Below, piece after piece: positions 8,532 through 17,299 of a stretch of 64,000 bases of DNA. Position numbers and translations under genes: made by a program. Numbering within the stretch: position 1 is the stretch's first letter; every line of letters starts with the position of its first letter. The stretch spans positions 1 to 64,000 of the forward strand of contig CATOPL010000008.1 in NCBI GenBank assembly GCA_951802115.1, given 5' to 3'. Origin of the DNA: an uncultured Lachnospiraceae bacterium. GTDB taxonomy: Bacteria > Bacillota > Clostridia > Lachnospirales > Lachnospiraceae. The notes beneath the pieces were generated by a model. The model was not told the origin of the DNA. It did no database searches and saw nothing but the letters and a program-made list of their open reading frames with translations.

Positions 8532-8807
8532 TCATTCATCCCATCCATCTGTAAACCGGATATTCACACAAATATTGCGCACGACATCTCCTTCTTTCAG
8601 TTCCATATCCCTTATATCCGTTATGCCCGGAAGCTGTCCTTCATCTTCTGACAGTTCCAGACTGATCCAGTCATATGCAGCTTCATTTGCCCGTTCCACA
8701 GCCTCCTCTATGGTATCGCCGTCCGCCTCACAGCACTCCAGATCCGGAAATACCGCATGCCATCCATCTGCTGTTTTTCTGATAATCGCCGGATAAGTAA
8801 ATTTCAT
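8532..8807 (-). CDS. HicB-like protein without partner toxin
   Basis: The 91-residue product has the HicB partial RNase-H fold: YPAIIRKTADGWHAVFPDLECCEADGDTIEEAVERA is the classic antitoxin pattern of a strand pair followed by a helix. The C-terminal ribbon-helix-helix or HTH domain of many antitoxins is absent. No HicA-type (dsRBD-like, about 60 residues) gene lies on either side; the upstream neighbour is hydE, 25 nt away. It may be an orphan remnant or a free-standing HicB-domain protein, a common situation in Firmicutes. GGAG lies upstream of the start. Confidence 0.8.
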   Translation of the reverse strand: MKFTYPAIIRKTADGWHAVFPDLECCEADGDTIEEAVERANEAAYDWISLELSEDEGQLPGITDIRDMELKEGDVVRNICVNIRFTDGWDE

Positions 8808-8832
8808 TTACTATCAGCTCCTTTCATAATTT

Positions 8833-9882
8833 TTAAACTGCATCTCCCCGTTCAGCGGACAGATGATACCCTGCGTTTTCCACTCTGCGCGCAAGCTGCG
8901 CACGGCACTCTGCCGCCTCTTCACCGGTACTGATCTTATTGTCATACAGATCATACTTCTTCCGGATTTTTAACGGCGACAGATTCGGCATTACCACGTT
9001 TGCCCCTGCATGCAGTCCCTTTTCTCTCCCCTGCGGATCCATAGTGCCAAGCGCCGTCGTAGCGGGAAGCAGTACTTTCGGAAGCAGGATACGGATGACG
9101 GACAAAAGAAACAGCGTCAGCTCTACACTGCCTGCTTTCTCCTGTGCAAAACTGGTGCCATGATGGGGAATAAACGGTCCGATTCCCACCATATGCGGCT
9201 GAAGTTCCTTTAAAAACAACAGATCCTCAGCCAGACAGTCCGCCGTCTGGCCCGGGGAACCGACCATAAAACCGGCGCCTACCTGATAGCCAAGAAGCTT
9301 CAGATCATAAAGACATAGTTTTCGTACCGCAAGGCTCATTTCTGAAGGATGAAGCTTTCTGTAATGCTCTTCATCAGCCGTTTCATGTCGCAGCAGATAA
9401 CGGTCTGCACCTGCCTCCTTCAACTTTTGATAACTTTCATAAGAACGTTCGCCGAGCGAAAGTGTAATCGCGCAGTCCGGATAGCATGTCCTGATTGTCC
9501 GAATAATATCCGACATCCGTTCATCTGTAAACCACCGGTCTTCTCCGCCCTGCAGTACAAACGTCCGAAATCCAAGCTCATATCCCTGTGCGCAGCACTC
9601 CAGAATCTCTTCCTTTGTCAGACGATACCTGCGTGCATAGAGATTTCCTCTGCGAATCCCGCAGTAATAACAGTCGTTTCTGCAGTAATTTGTAAACTCA
9701 ATCAGTCCCCTTGTATAAACCTTATCCCCATAATACTTTTTTCGAATTCTTACCGCTTCCTGTCTCAGCATTTCTGCAGACTCCGGATCATCCGCACATT
9801 CCAGCAGCATTCGAAACTCTTTTTTCGTAAAATCGTTATTTTTAATAAAACTTTCTGCAATCTCTCTCATGTCAGTTTCCAC
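8833..9882 (-). CDS. hydE: [FeFe]-hydrogenase H-cluster radical SAM maturase HydE
   Basis: A 349-residue radical SAM protein. The cluster-binding CX3CX2C motif is at C67, C71 and C74 (NYCRNDCYYCGIR), followed by the SAM-site segment LQGGED. The overall length and RHETADEEHYRKLHP block fit HydE, which makes part of the di-iron subcluster of [FeFe]-hydrogenases; biotin synthase and PylB are relatives. HydF, HydG and the hydrogenase are not in the window. The GTG start at 9882 follows AGGAGG by 4 nt; the next ATG, 12 nt downstream, is an alternative. It may be cotranscribed with the dehydrogenase genes upstream. Confidence 0.9.
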   Translation of the reverse strand: METDMREIAESFIKNNDFTKKEFRMLLECADDPESAEMLRQEAVRIRKKYYGDKVYTRGLIEFTNYCRNDCYYCGIRRGNLYARRYRLTKEEILECCAQGYELGFRTFVLQGGEDRWFTDERMSDIIRTIRTCYPDCAITLSLGERSYESYQKLKEAGADRYLLRHETADEEHYRKLHPSEMSLAVRKLCLYDLKLLGYQVGAGFMVGSPGQTADCLAEDLLFLKELQPHMVGIGPFIPHHGTSFAQEKAGSVELTLFLLSVIRILLPKVLLPATTALGTMDPQGREKGLHAGANVVMPNLSPLKIRKKYDLYDNKISTGEEAAECRAQLARRVENAGYHLSAERGDAV

Positions 9883-9909
9883 TGCACCTCCTCTGCCAGC
9901 GCTGTCCGC

Positions 9910-11280
9910 TTATTTTACGAACATCTTCACCAGTCTGTGTTTCATCCTGCTGTACGGCTGATACCTCATTGGCAGGTCCAGCCAGCCATATTTTCTGACA
10001 ATACTTTTCTCATGACTGAATGTCTCAAAACTTTTCCTGCCATGGTAAGAACCCATGCCGCTCTCTCCCACTCCGCCAAACCCCATCTCGGAAGTGGCAA
10101 GATGAATAACTGTATCATTGACGCAGCCGCCTCCAAAAGAAAGCTTTTTCAAAAACTGTTCCTCTGTCTTCCGGCTACCGGTAAACAGATACAGCGCCAG
10201 CGGCCTGGGACGACTTTTTATAAATGCAAATGCATCGTTCATAGAATCAACTGTCAAAATCGGAAGAACCGGTCCGAAAATCTCCTCCTGCATAACCGCA
10301 TCTTCTTCCGTCACATCCGCAAGAACCGTCGGCGCGATCTGAAGAGCGCCTTCATCATATTCTCCCCCGTATACCAGTTTTTTCCGGTCGATCAGCCCCA
10401 TTACACGCTGAAAATGCTTCTGATTGACCATTTTTCCATATGCGGGATTCCGCAGAGGATATTCCCCGTACTGCTTTATAATTTCTTTTTGAATACAGTC
10501 CAGCAATTCCTCTTTTATACTCCGCTCTGCCAGCACATAATCCGGAGCTACACAGGTCTGCCCGCAGTTTAAATATTTTCCAAAAACCAGCCTTCTGGCA
10601 GTCAGCTGAATATTGGCTGTATGATCTATGATACAGGGACTTTTCCCTCCCAGCTCCAGCGTCACCGGCGTTAAATGTGCAGAAGCTTTTTCCATGACCA
10701 GCTTTCCTGTCTTCACACCTCCGGTAAAAAAAATATAGTCAAACGGTTGTTCCAGAAGTTTCGTATTTTCTTCTCTTCCTCCTTCCACAACGGCTACATA
10801 ATTCTCTTCAAATGTTTCTGCCAGCATCTGAAACAGCAGGCGGGAAGTAGCCGGAGCATATGCCGATGGCTTCACCACACAGCAGTTGCCCGCAGCAATG
10901 GCTCCGATCAGGGGTTCCAGGGTTAAAAGCAATGGATAATTCCACGGGGACATAATCAGCACAACTCCATACGGTTCCTGTATTATAAAACTCTTCGCGT
11001 GGAACTGTGAGAAAGGCGTCCTTACACTGCGGTTCCTGCCAAAAGAACGCACATGTTTCTTCATGTACCGCAGTTCCGACAAAGAGAGACCCAGTTCGCA
11101 CATATAGGCCTCCTCTCTGGATTTTCCAAGATCCTCCCGAAGCGCCGCATAGATTCTGTCTTCATATGCATGCAGCATCCGCTCCAGTGATTCCAGCGCC
11201 CTGATCCGAAAGGAAATCTCCAATGTCTCTCCCGTCTCCAGAAACTCTCTCTGTTTCTTCATCAATGTTTCAAACTGCAT
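9910..11280 (-). CDS. Aldehyde dehydrogenase (class 3-like)
   Basis: The 456-residue protein is of the shorter class-3 ALDH type that oxidises medium- and long-chain aldehydes with NAD(P). The catalytic cysteine is in LNCGQTCVAPDY, the general base Glu in VTLELGGKSP, the cofactor site in MSPWNYPL and FFTGGVKTGK, and the C-terminus has the FEIFGPVLP-type segment EEIFGPVLP. It follows the iron-dependent alcohol dehydrogenase by 3 nt, so the two probably form an alcohol-aldehyde-acid interconversion pair. The natural substrate is not visible. Confidence 0.93.
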   Translation of the reverse strand: MQFETLMKKQREFLETGETLEISFRIRALESLERMLHAYEDRIYAALREDLGKSREEAYMCELGLSLSELRYMKKHVRSFGRNRSVRTPFSQFHAKSFIIQEPYGVVLIMSPWNYPLLLTLEPLIGAIAAGNCCVVKPSAYAPATSRLLFQMLAETFEENYVAVVEGGREENTKLLEQPFDYIFFTGGVKTGKLVMEKASAHLTPVTLELGGKSPCIIDHTANIQLTARRLVFGKYLNCGQTCVAPDYVLAERSIKEELLDCIQKEIIKQYGEYPLRNPAYGKMVNQKHFQRVMGLIDRKKLVYGGEYDEGALQIAPTVLADVTEEDAVMQEEIFGPVLPILTVDSMNDAFAFIKSRPRPLALYLFTGSRKTEEQFLKKLSFGGGCVNDTVIHLATSEMGFGGVGESGMGSYHGRKSFETFSHEKSIVRKYGWLDLPMRYQPYSRMKHRLVKMFVK

Positions 11281-11283
11281 GAA

Positions 11284-12486
11284 TCATTTTCCTTTCACCC
11301 TGTAATAAATCTGTTCCAGCTCCTTCTGGCTCATCAGTACCGGAACCGGATACAACGGATTCCCTTCTTTATCTGCATGTTTGGCCATAATCGGAATATC
11401 TTCTTCTTTTATATCCGAAAGAAAGCGGGGAATCTGCATGGAATCATTCATATCCTGAATCCAGTCAATAAAATATTCAGCCGATTCCTGATCTGTCATT
11501 TCCCGATCCACCACACCCGCGTTTTTTGCCAGGCGGGCAAGCTTTTTTTCGCATGCCGGTCCATACATACGCAGAACAACGGGCAGAACAACTGCATTGG
11601 CAAGTCCGTGAGGTGTTCCGTACTGTCCGCCCAGAGAATGCGCCACTGCGTGAATATAACCCACATAAGATTTGGTAAACGCAACCCCTGCACAATAAGC
11701 AGCCTTCAGCATTCCGCTCCTGGCTTCTTTATCCTTCCCATTATCATAGGCTGCTTTCAGATGCTGATAGATTAAATGAACCGCCTCCTCCGCCATCATC
11801 CGTGTCTCTCTGGTCGTAGAATTTCCAATATATGCTTCCACTGCATGCGTCAGCGCGTCCATCCCGGTAGTCGCTGTAATATTTTTCGGAAGTCCCATAG
11901 TCTCATGATAATCCAGCACAGCATAACGCGGAATCAGGCTGAAATCATTGATTGGATATTTGTGATGTTTTTCACTGTCTGTAATGACCGCAGCAAGTGT
12001 TGTCTCGCTTCCGGTTCCTGCTGTTGTAGGTACCGCAATTAAAAGCGGAAGTTTTTTATGTACTTTTAAAAGGCCCTTCATCTTATGGATACTCTGTCTT
12101 GGTTTTACGATCCTTGCGCCCGCAGCTTTGGCGCAGTCCATGGACGATCCTCCGCCAAAGGCGATAATCGCCTGCGCGCCGCAGGAAAGGTACAGATTCT
12201 TTGCCTCCTCCACGTTCCAGATCGTTGGATTTGCCACTGTACGGTCATAGATACAATAAGCAATCTCTGCTTCCGTCAGTGTCTTTTCCAGAAATGCTGT
12301 AAGCCCAAGCGTCCGGACCCCGCCGTCGGTTACAATCATTACAGAATCTATGTTCTTTTTTCTGCATACATCCGCAATTCCCGCAACCGAAGGAATTATT
12401 TTCGGATTTCGATAGGGCAGAAAAGGCAGCGCCGCCCGAAACACAGCCTGGAATGTTCTGCAGTATATTTTTTTAATTATCCACAT
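11284..12486 (-). CDS. Iron-containing alcohol dehydrogenase
   Basis: A 400-residue group III alcohol dehydrogenase. The NAD(P) motif GGGSSMDCAKA and the iron ligands in DALTHAVEAYIG and HAVAHSLGGQYGTPHGLAN are intact. The start at 12486 is chosen for its GGAGGAG Shine-Dalgarno 9 nt upstream; the open frame continues another 29 codons without a ribosome binding site. The N-terminus (MWIIKKIYCRTFQAVFRAALPF) is longer and more basic or hydrophobic than in typical butanol dehydrogenases. A sigma-A promoter is visible upstream. Partner ALDH gene follows directly. Confidence 0.92.
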   Translation of the reverse strand: MWIIKKIYCRTFQAVFRAALPFLPYRNPKIIPSVAGIADVCRKKNIDSVMIVTDGGVRTLGLTAFLEKTLTEAEIAYCIYDRTVANPTIWNVEEAKNLYLSCGAQAIIAFGGGSSMDCAKAAGARIVKPRQSIHKMKGLLKVHKKLPLLIAVPTTAGTGSETTLAAVITDSEKHHKYPINDFSLIPRYAVLDYHETMGLPKNITATTGMDALTHAVEAYIGNSTTRETRMMAEEAVHLIYQHLKAAYDNGKDKEARSGMLKAAYCAGVAFTKSYVGYIHAVAHSLGGQYGTPHGLANAVVLPVVLRMYGPACEKKLARLAKNAGVVDREMTDQESAEYFIDWIQDMNDSMQIPRFLSDIKEEDIPIMAKHADKEGNPLYPVPVLMSQKELEQIYYRVKGK

Positions 12487-12616
12487 GTTGTTTTGCTCCT
12501 CCACGACTGAAGTAGAATTTCCCGCGTTAATTGTCAGATATCCATACAGACACGTCTGCCTGCTTCTGTACATACGGGAATAAAACAGCTTATGTCAGCG
12601 TATAAAATATTTTTTT

Positions 12617-12645
12617 ATTATACTCCGTTTTTGCACGACCGACAA
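12617..12645 (-). promoter_or_regulatory. Sigma-A promoter of the alcohol/aldehyde dehydrogenase operon
   Basis: Minus-strand TTGTCG (12640-12645) and TATAAT (12617-12622) with a 17-nt spacer, about 130 nt upstream of the alcohol dehydrogenase start. It is divergent from the prs promoter. Confidence 0.7.
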
Positions 12646-12678
12646 CTGTTTATTCCTGCGGAATTTCTATCAGATGGG

Positions 12679-12708
12679 TTGACTGTCTGTATAGAAAAAT
12701 GATATAAA
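12679..12708 (+). promoter_or_regulatory. Sigma-A promoter of prs
   Basis: TTGACT at 12679-12684 and TATAAA at 12703-12708 are separated by 18 nt, 38 nt upstream of the prs start codon. Confidence 0.65.
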
Positions 12709-12745
12709 TAGGATAACCGTTGTTCACGAAAGACAGGAGGGTTTT

Positions 12746-13927
12746 ATGTCCGAAATTTTATCCTATGAAAATATACTTCCCATCGCGCCTCTCAAAATTG
12801 CCGCGCTGGAAGGATGCCTGGAACTGGCTCAGAATGTCGATGCTCATCTGGTCAAATTCCGGCAAAAAAGCAACCAGAATTTTCAGAACACCCCCAACTT
12901 TCAGGGTTATCACGAGGATTCCTATATCATACGCAGTTCCTGTCCCCGCTTTGGTACCGGAGAAGCCAAAGGGATCCTGTACGATTCTGTCAGGGGCACT
13001 GATCTGTTCATCCTGGCAGATGTCATGAATCACAGCCTGTCTTATACCGTTTGCGGACACAAGCACTATATGTCTCCGGATGACCATTATCAGGACCTGA
13101 AACGAATTATATCTGCCTCTAACGGAAAAGCTCACCGTATCAACGTCATTATGCCGTTCCTCTATGAAAGCAGGCAGCACAAAAGAAAACAGCGCGAATC
13201 CCTGGACTGTTCTTTCGCACTGCAGGAGCTGGTTGATATGGGAGTCACAAATATCATTACCTTTGACGCCCACGATCCAAGAGTATGCAATTCGATACCG
13301 CTGTACGGATTTGACAGTTTTAATCCGCCCTACCAGTTTATCAAAGGCCTGACCAGAGCAGAACCCGATCTCCAGATCGACAAAGATCACCTAATGGTCA
13401 TAAGTCCCGACGAAGGCGCTATGGAGCGCGCGGTCTATTTTGCCGGCGTACTGGGAGTCGACATGGGCATGTTCTATAAGCGACGCGACTACTCCATCAT
13501 CGTCAATGGCAAGAACCCGATCGTCGCACATGAATTTTTAGGAGATGCGTTGTCCGGCAAAGATGTGATCATCATTGACGATATGATCTCCTCCGGGGAA
13601 AGCATGCTGGATGTAGCGCGGCAGATCAAAGAACGCGGCGCCGGTAAGGTCTTCATATGTGCTACTTTCGGTCTTTTTACGGATGGACTCGACAAATTTG
13701 ATGAATATTATGAAAAAGGCTATATCAGCCATGTGGTAACTACCAATCTGAACTATCGAAATCCCGAACTCCTATCCAAGCCATATTATGTAGAAGCAAA
13801 TATGACCAAATTCCTGGCGGCGATCATAGACTGTATCAACCATGACGTATCCACAGAACGGGTAAATGATCCTACCAAGCGCATTCACAATCTGCTTGAA
13901 GAAATCGAACGCGAAGATCTTATTTAA
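12746..13927 (+). CDS. prs: Ribose-phosphate pyrophosphokinase
   Basis: The 393-residue enzyme makes PRPP from ribose 5-phosphate and ATP for nucleotide, histidine and tryptophan synthesis. The PRPP-binding loop VIIIDDMISSGES is near residue 275, with the flexible-loop and metal regions FDAHDPRV and the KRRDYS segment. It is about 75 residues longer than the classical enzyme (around 315), matching a longer PRPP synthetase form common in Clostridia, with an N-terminal extension before the catalytic domains. AGGAGG precedes the ATG by 6 nt. It stands alone with its own promoter and a strong terminator. Confidence 0.92.
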   Translation: MSEILSYENILPIAPLKIAALEGCLELAQNVDAHLVKFRQKSNQNFQNTPNFQGYHEDSYIIRSSCPRFGTGEAKGILYDSVRGTDLFILADVMNHSLSYTVCGHKHYMSPDDHYQDLKRIISASNGKAHRINVIMPFLYESRQHKRKQRESLDCSFALQELVDMGVTNIITFDAHDPRVCNSIPLYGFDSFNPPYQFIKGLTRAEPDLQIDKDHLMVISPDEGAMERAVYFAGVLGVDMGMFYKRRDYSIIVNGKNPIVAHEFLGDALSGKDVIIIDDMISSGESMLDVARQIKERGAGKVFICATFGLFTDGLDKFDEYYEKGYISHVVTTNLNYRNPELLSKPYYVEANMTKFLAAIIDCINHDVSTERVNDPTKRIHNLLEEIEREDLI

Positions 13928-13970
13928 AACATATCTGCTGGCTTTTAGGTAGTCTGCTGCAAATGCAAAA

Positions 13971-14045
13971 GACTGCTGCAAAACACATCGGATTCCGGCG
14001 TTCAGCAATGCTGAAACCGGATTCGCATTTTGCAGCAGTCCTTTT
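13971..14045. terminator. Bidirectional terminator between prs and nagA
   Basis: GACTGCTGCAAAA (13971-13983) pairs with TTTTGCAGCAGTC (14028-14040), and an inner CCGG/CCGG-containing stem extends the structure. CTTTTAAC follows on the plus strand. It serves the two converging genes. Confidence 0.7.
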
Positions 14046-14079
14046 AACAAAGACGATATTTTTATCTGCCGGTCTAAAC

Positions 14080-15207
14080 TCAGGCGTGTTTTAAAATTGC
14101 TTTTCCTTTCAGAAACACCTGTACTGTACTCAGATCTTTTTCGTTCAGAAGAACCATGTTTGCAATCTTTCCTGGCGTTATACTGCCATAGGATTCATAG
14201 ATCCCAACCGATTTCGCCGGATTGACGGCTGCGCATTTCACTGCACTTTCCAGCGGTATCTCCATTTTGAGCACTGCCATGCGCAGACAATCCATCAAAT
14301 TCGTCACGGAACCGGCAAGTGTGCCATCCGCAAGAACTGCATGATTCCCTTTTTTGCTCACCTTCTGTCCTCCCAGAGCATATTCTCCGTCAGGCATTCC
14401 GGTTGCCTCCATAGAATCACTGATCAGAATAATACGGTCCTCCCCAAACATCTTAAATGTCTGCCGTACCGTCACCGGATGAATATGGATTCCATCACAG
14501 ATCAGCTCCGCCTCAACTGAATCATGATCTGCAGCCGCCCCCACAACTCCGGGAGAACGATGAGACAGTCCTGACATAGCGTTATAAAGATGAGTTACAT
14601 GACGAACACCTCTCTGAAATGCTTCCGCTGCCGTCTCATAATCCGCCGACGTATGAGCTATTGATAAACACACCTCATTCTTCAGCTCTTCTATGCATTC
14701 CATTGCCCCCGGCTCTTCCGGAGCGATTGCCAGAATCTTCACCAAGCCGCCGGAAGCCGCATTCAGCTCCCGAAACATCTCCGTATCCGGTCTGTGCACA
14801 TAAGCTCCGTTTTGTGCACCTTTTTTTGCCAGAGAGATAAAGGGTCCCTCCATATCAATCCCACAGAGAATCGCACCTTTTTCATTCGGATAGGCAGCGG
14901 CGGCTTCACATATGTTCCGCAGCCTTTCCTTATCCAGTGTCATTGTGGCCGGAACGATCGTCGTAACCCCCTGAGATGCCTCATACACAGCCATGGCTTC
15001 TATGGACTCCTGATTCCCGTCGCAGAAATCACAGCCCACGCATCCGTGAAAATGGATATCTGTAAGTCCCGGTATCAGATAACACCCGGAAGCATCAAAC
15101 ACATCTTCATCGCTCCCCGATGCCGAAATCCGCTCTCCGTCTGTATACACATCTGTCTTCTGAAAACTCCCGGCCTCCGTATATACTTTTGCATTAATTA
15201 TTTTCAT
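14080..15207 (-). CDS. nagA: N-acetylglucosamine-6-phosphate deacetylase
   Basis: The 375-residue amidohydrolase removes acetate from GlcNAc-6-phosphate. The metal site shows HFHG near residue 55, EGPFIS with the metal-binding Glu, AHTSAD, and the catalytic Asp in LISDSMEATGMPDG. The start MKIINAKVY at 15207 lies 13 nt after the nagB stop. An in-frame GTG/ATG run further upstream would overlap nagB and lacks a better ribosome binding site. nagB-nagA form the amino-sugar catabolic operon that feeds fructose 6-phosphate to glycolysis; no transporter for GlcNAc is adjacent. Confidence 0.95.
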   Translation of the reverse strand: MKIINAKVYTEAGSFQKTDVYTDGERISASGSDEDVFDASGCYLIPGLTDIHFHGCVGCDFCDGNQESIEAMAVYEASQGVTTIVPATMTLDKERLRNICEAAAAYPNEKGAILCGIDMEGPFISLAKKGAQNGAYVHRPDTEMFRELNAASGGLVKILAIAPEEPGAMECIEELKNEVCLSIAHTSADYETAAEAFQRGVRHVTHLYNAMSGLSHRSPGVVGAAADHDSVEAELICDGIHIHPVTVRQTFKMFGEDRIILISDSMEATGMPDGEYALGGQKVSKKGNHAVLADGTLAGSVTNLMDCLRMAVLKMEIPLESAVKCAAVNPAKSVGIYESYGSITPGKIANMVLLNEKDLSTVQVFLKGKAILKHA

Positions 15208-15220
15208 GACCTGCCCGCCT

Positions 15221-15958
15221 TTATTCCGCGAGAGAGCAAAGAGACAGCGCTGATTCATCTGCAACCACTGTCACATCCGGATGCATCTGAAGAATAGAAC
15301 CCGGCACTTTGGGAGTCACCGGCCCGAAGAAACAGTTTCTTACTGCTTCAGCCTTATCTTCTCCGCTGACCACAACCAGAATCTTTCTGGCTTTCATGAT
15401 AGTCTGAATGCCCATGCTGAATGCCTGCCTTGGAACATCGTCCGCCGACGCAAAGAACCGCTTATTCGCTTCAATCGTACTCTGATGCAGATCTACGCAA
15501 TGTGTTCCTTTTTCAAAAAACTCTCCCGGCTCATTAAAACCAATATGACCATTGCGTCCCAGCCCGAGAAGCTGCAGATCCACCCCGCCTGTTGCACGGA
15601 TAACTTCCTCATATCTTGCACACTCTTTATCTGGATCCTCGCTCATCCCATCCGGAAGAAACGTTCTTTCCGGATTGATATTTACATAATCAAACAGACG
15701 ACTGTGCATAAAATAATAGTAGCTCTGATCATTCTCTTTTGGAAGTCCGCGGTATTCATCCAGATTCACAGTTGTTACATCACCAAAATCCAGATCCCCC
15801 TGATTATACCGCTCGATCAGCTTCTCATATGTCCCTTCCGGTGAAGAACCGGTCGCCAGCCCCAGAACACAATCCGGCTTCATGATAATCTGCGCCGAAA
15901 TGACATCCGCTGCTCTGCGGCTCATCTCTTCATAATCTTTTGCCTTAATAATTTTCAT
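15221..15958 (-). CDS. nagB: Glucosamine-6-phosphate deaminase
   Basis: A 245-residue short-form NagB (Gram-positive type), converting glucosamine 6-phosphate to fructose 6-phosphate and ammonia. Conserved blocks are GLATGSSPEGTYE for phosphate binding, NLDEYRG with the proton-transferring Asp, and LLGLGRNGHIGFNEPG with the catalytic His and Glu. The C-terminal allosteric extension of the enterobacterial enzyme is missing, as expected for this form. GGAGGG lies upstream of the ATG. First gene of the operon. Confidence 0.95.
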   Translation of the reverse strand: MKIIKAKDYEEMSRRAADVISAQIIMKPDCVLGLATGSSPEGTYEKLIERYNQGDLDFGDVTTVNLDEYRGLPKENDQSYYYFMHSRLFDYVNINPERTFLPDGMSEDPDKECARYEEVIRATGGVDLQLLGLGRNGHIGFNEPGEFFEKGTHCVDLHQSTIEANKRFFASADDVPRQAFSMGIQTIMKARKILVVVSGEDKAEAVRNCFFGPVTPKVPGSILQMHPDVTVVADESALSLCSLAE

Positions 15959-15993
15959 TTTTTTGCCCTCCTGAATTAAAAGCTGTTGTTTTT

Positions 15994-16022
15994 ATTCTAT
16001 CGAAGAACCGAATGTTTGTCTA
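15994..16022 (-). promoter_or_regulatory. Promoter of nagB-nagA
   Basis: Minus-strand TAGACA (16017-16022) and TAGAAT (15994-15999) are spaced by 17 nt, about 36 nt upstream of the nagB start. No NagR-type operator was recognised. Confidence 0.6.
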
Positions 16023-16053
16023 GGCACTATTTTATCCGGATTATGGAAAATAT

Positions 16054-16908
16054 TCACCGTTCTGCACACAGCCCCAGAAAAGCCCCCAGATTTCCTCTTT
16101 TCCCTCCGCTTGCACGGTGGGAAAACAGAAAGTCAGGATTACAACAGGTACAGACATTGGTCACAGCCAAATGCGCCGGATCTACCCCTGCTTCCAAAAG
16201 CACAATCTCATTGGCCCGCCACAGATTTAACTGATATTTATTATTTTTCTTCCGATAGATCAGTCGCTCATCTGCATGCGCCCAGAATTCCTTTTTAAAC
16301 GCCAGTGCCACATCTTCACTGACCTCATAACAGTCCTGACAGATCGACGGTCCGACAGCCGTCTGCAGATGTTCCGGCTTTGTTCCAAAAGCTTCTCTCA
16401 TCCGTTCTATAGTCACTGCTCCCATCCGGTTCACTGTTCCTTTCCATCCGGAATGACTCAGGCCAACAGCACGGTGCACCGGATCTACAAAAAACAGAGG
16501 CACACAGTCAGCATAAAATGTTGCCAGCATCAGACCCGGTACATTGGTAATCATTCCATCCACATCTTTATAACCCAGTTCTTTTGTATATCCTCTTCCT
16601 CTGTCTTCTTCTGTCACCAGACGCACATTTGTTGTATGCGTCTGCTGAGACATAACCAGTGATTCCGGCTCAAATCCTATGGCTCTTCCCATGCGCCGGA
16701 AATTTTCTCTCACATTCTCCGGATCATCACCCCTTGTAAAGCTTAGGTTCATCTCCGACAGATACCCCTTACTGACCCCTCCTTGCCGTGTGGAAAAACC
16801 ATGGCGCACCAGCTTTGTATCCTCCAGATTCCGGAATACAAAATACGGCACGCCATTTTCTTCTCTTCGTAACATATCACTGTTTTCTGTTTTTATTTTC
16901 CATTCCAT
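16054..16908 (-). CDS. pgeF: Peptidoglycan editing factor PgeF (laccase-domain, YfiH family)
   Basis: The 284-residue protein carries the multicopper-polyphenol-oxidase-like fold of YfiH/PgeF, a family that prevents misincorporation of non-canonical residues into peptidoglycan precursors. Family motifs are HGFSTRQGGVSKG, QQTHTTNV, TFYADCVPLFFVDP with the metal-site Cys, GLSHSGWKGTV, and the C-terminal CTCC...FSHRASGGKRG. ATG at 16908 is used; a TTG one codon earlier has slightly better spacing to AGGAG. Last gene of the rplS-to-pgeF block. Confidence 0.9.
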   Translation of the reverse strand: MEWKIKTENSDMLRREENGVPYFVFRNLEDTKLVRHGFSTRQGGVSKGYLSEMNLSFTRGDDPENVRENFRRMGRAIGFEPESLVMSQQTHTTNVRLVTEEDRGRGYTKELGYKDVDGMITNVPGLMLATFYADCVPLFFVDPVHRAVGLSHSGWKGTVNRMGAVTIERMREAFGTKPEHLQTAVGPSICQDCYEVSEDVALAFKKEFWAHADERLIYRKKNNKYQLNLWRANEIVLLEAGVDPAHLAVTNVCTCCNPDFLFSHRASGGKRGNLGAFLGLCAER

Positions 16909-16924
16909 CAATTAAAAAGCTCCT

Positions 16925-17299
16925 TTACGGACATTCAAATGCATTCTGAATATGTTCTATGTCATTGCCCAGAATGCTGACCACATCAAAACGACAGGCC
17001 TGCTCTTCTGAAATCCGATATTTGTGGCAATAATAAGCTGCCGCTTTGACAATCTTTTTCTGTTTGTATATGCTGACCGCTTCAAGGGGATGACCACACT
17101 GACTGTCACGCCGATATTTCACTTCTATAAATACGAGATATCTGCCATCTCTTGCAATCAGATCGATCTCTCCCTGGCGGCAGTAAAAATTTCTCTCCAC
17201 AATCTGATATCCCTGTTCCGAAAGCCAGCGGGCGGCTGCATCTTCATAAACCGCCCCTTTCTGTCTTTTATTTATCCACCCGGCTTTCCTGTCTGTCAT
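16925..17299 (-). CDS. YraN-family endonuclease-like protein (UPF0102)
   Basis: A 124-residue single-domain protein with the restriction-endonuclease-like core: the conserved GEIDLIARDGRYLVFIEVKYR segment contains the D...ExK catalytic signature. YraN proteins usually lie beside rnhB, as here, where the start overlaps the rnhB stop by 4 nt. A role in DNA processing or recombination is suspected for the family but not well defined. Confidence 0.88.
   Translation of the reverse strand: MTDRKAGWINKRQKGAVYEDAAARWLSEQGYQIVERNFYCRQGEIDLIARDGRYLVFIEVKYRRDSQCGHPLEAVSIYKQKKIVKAAAYYCHKYRISEEQACRFDVVSILGNDIEHIQNAFECP

Noticed and set aside
9349..10572. 407-codon plus-strand open frame opposite hydE and the aldehyde dehydrogenase
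   Set aside because: Shadow of two well-supported minus-strand genes with shadow-like composition.
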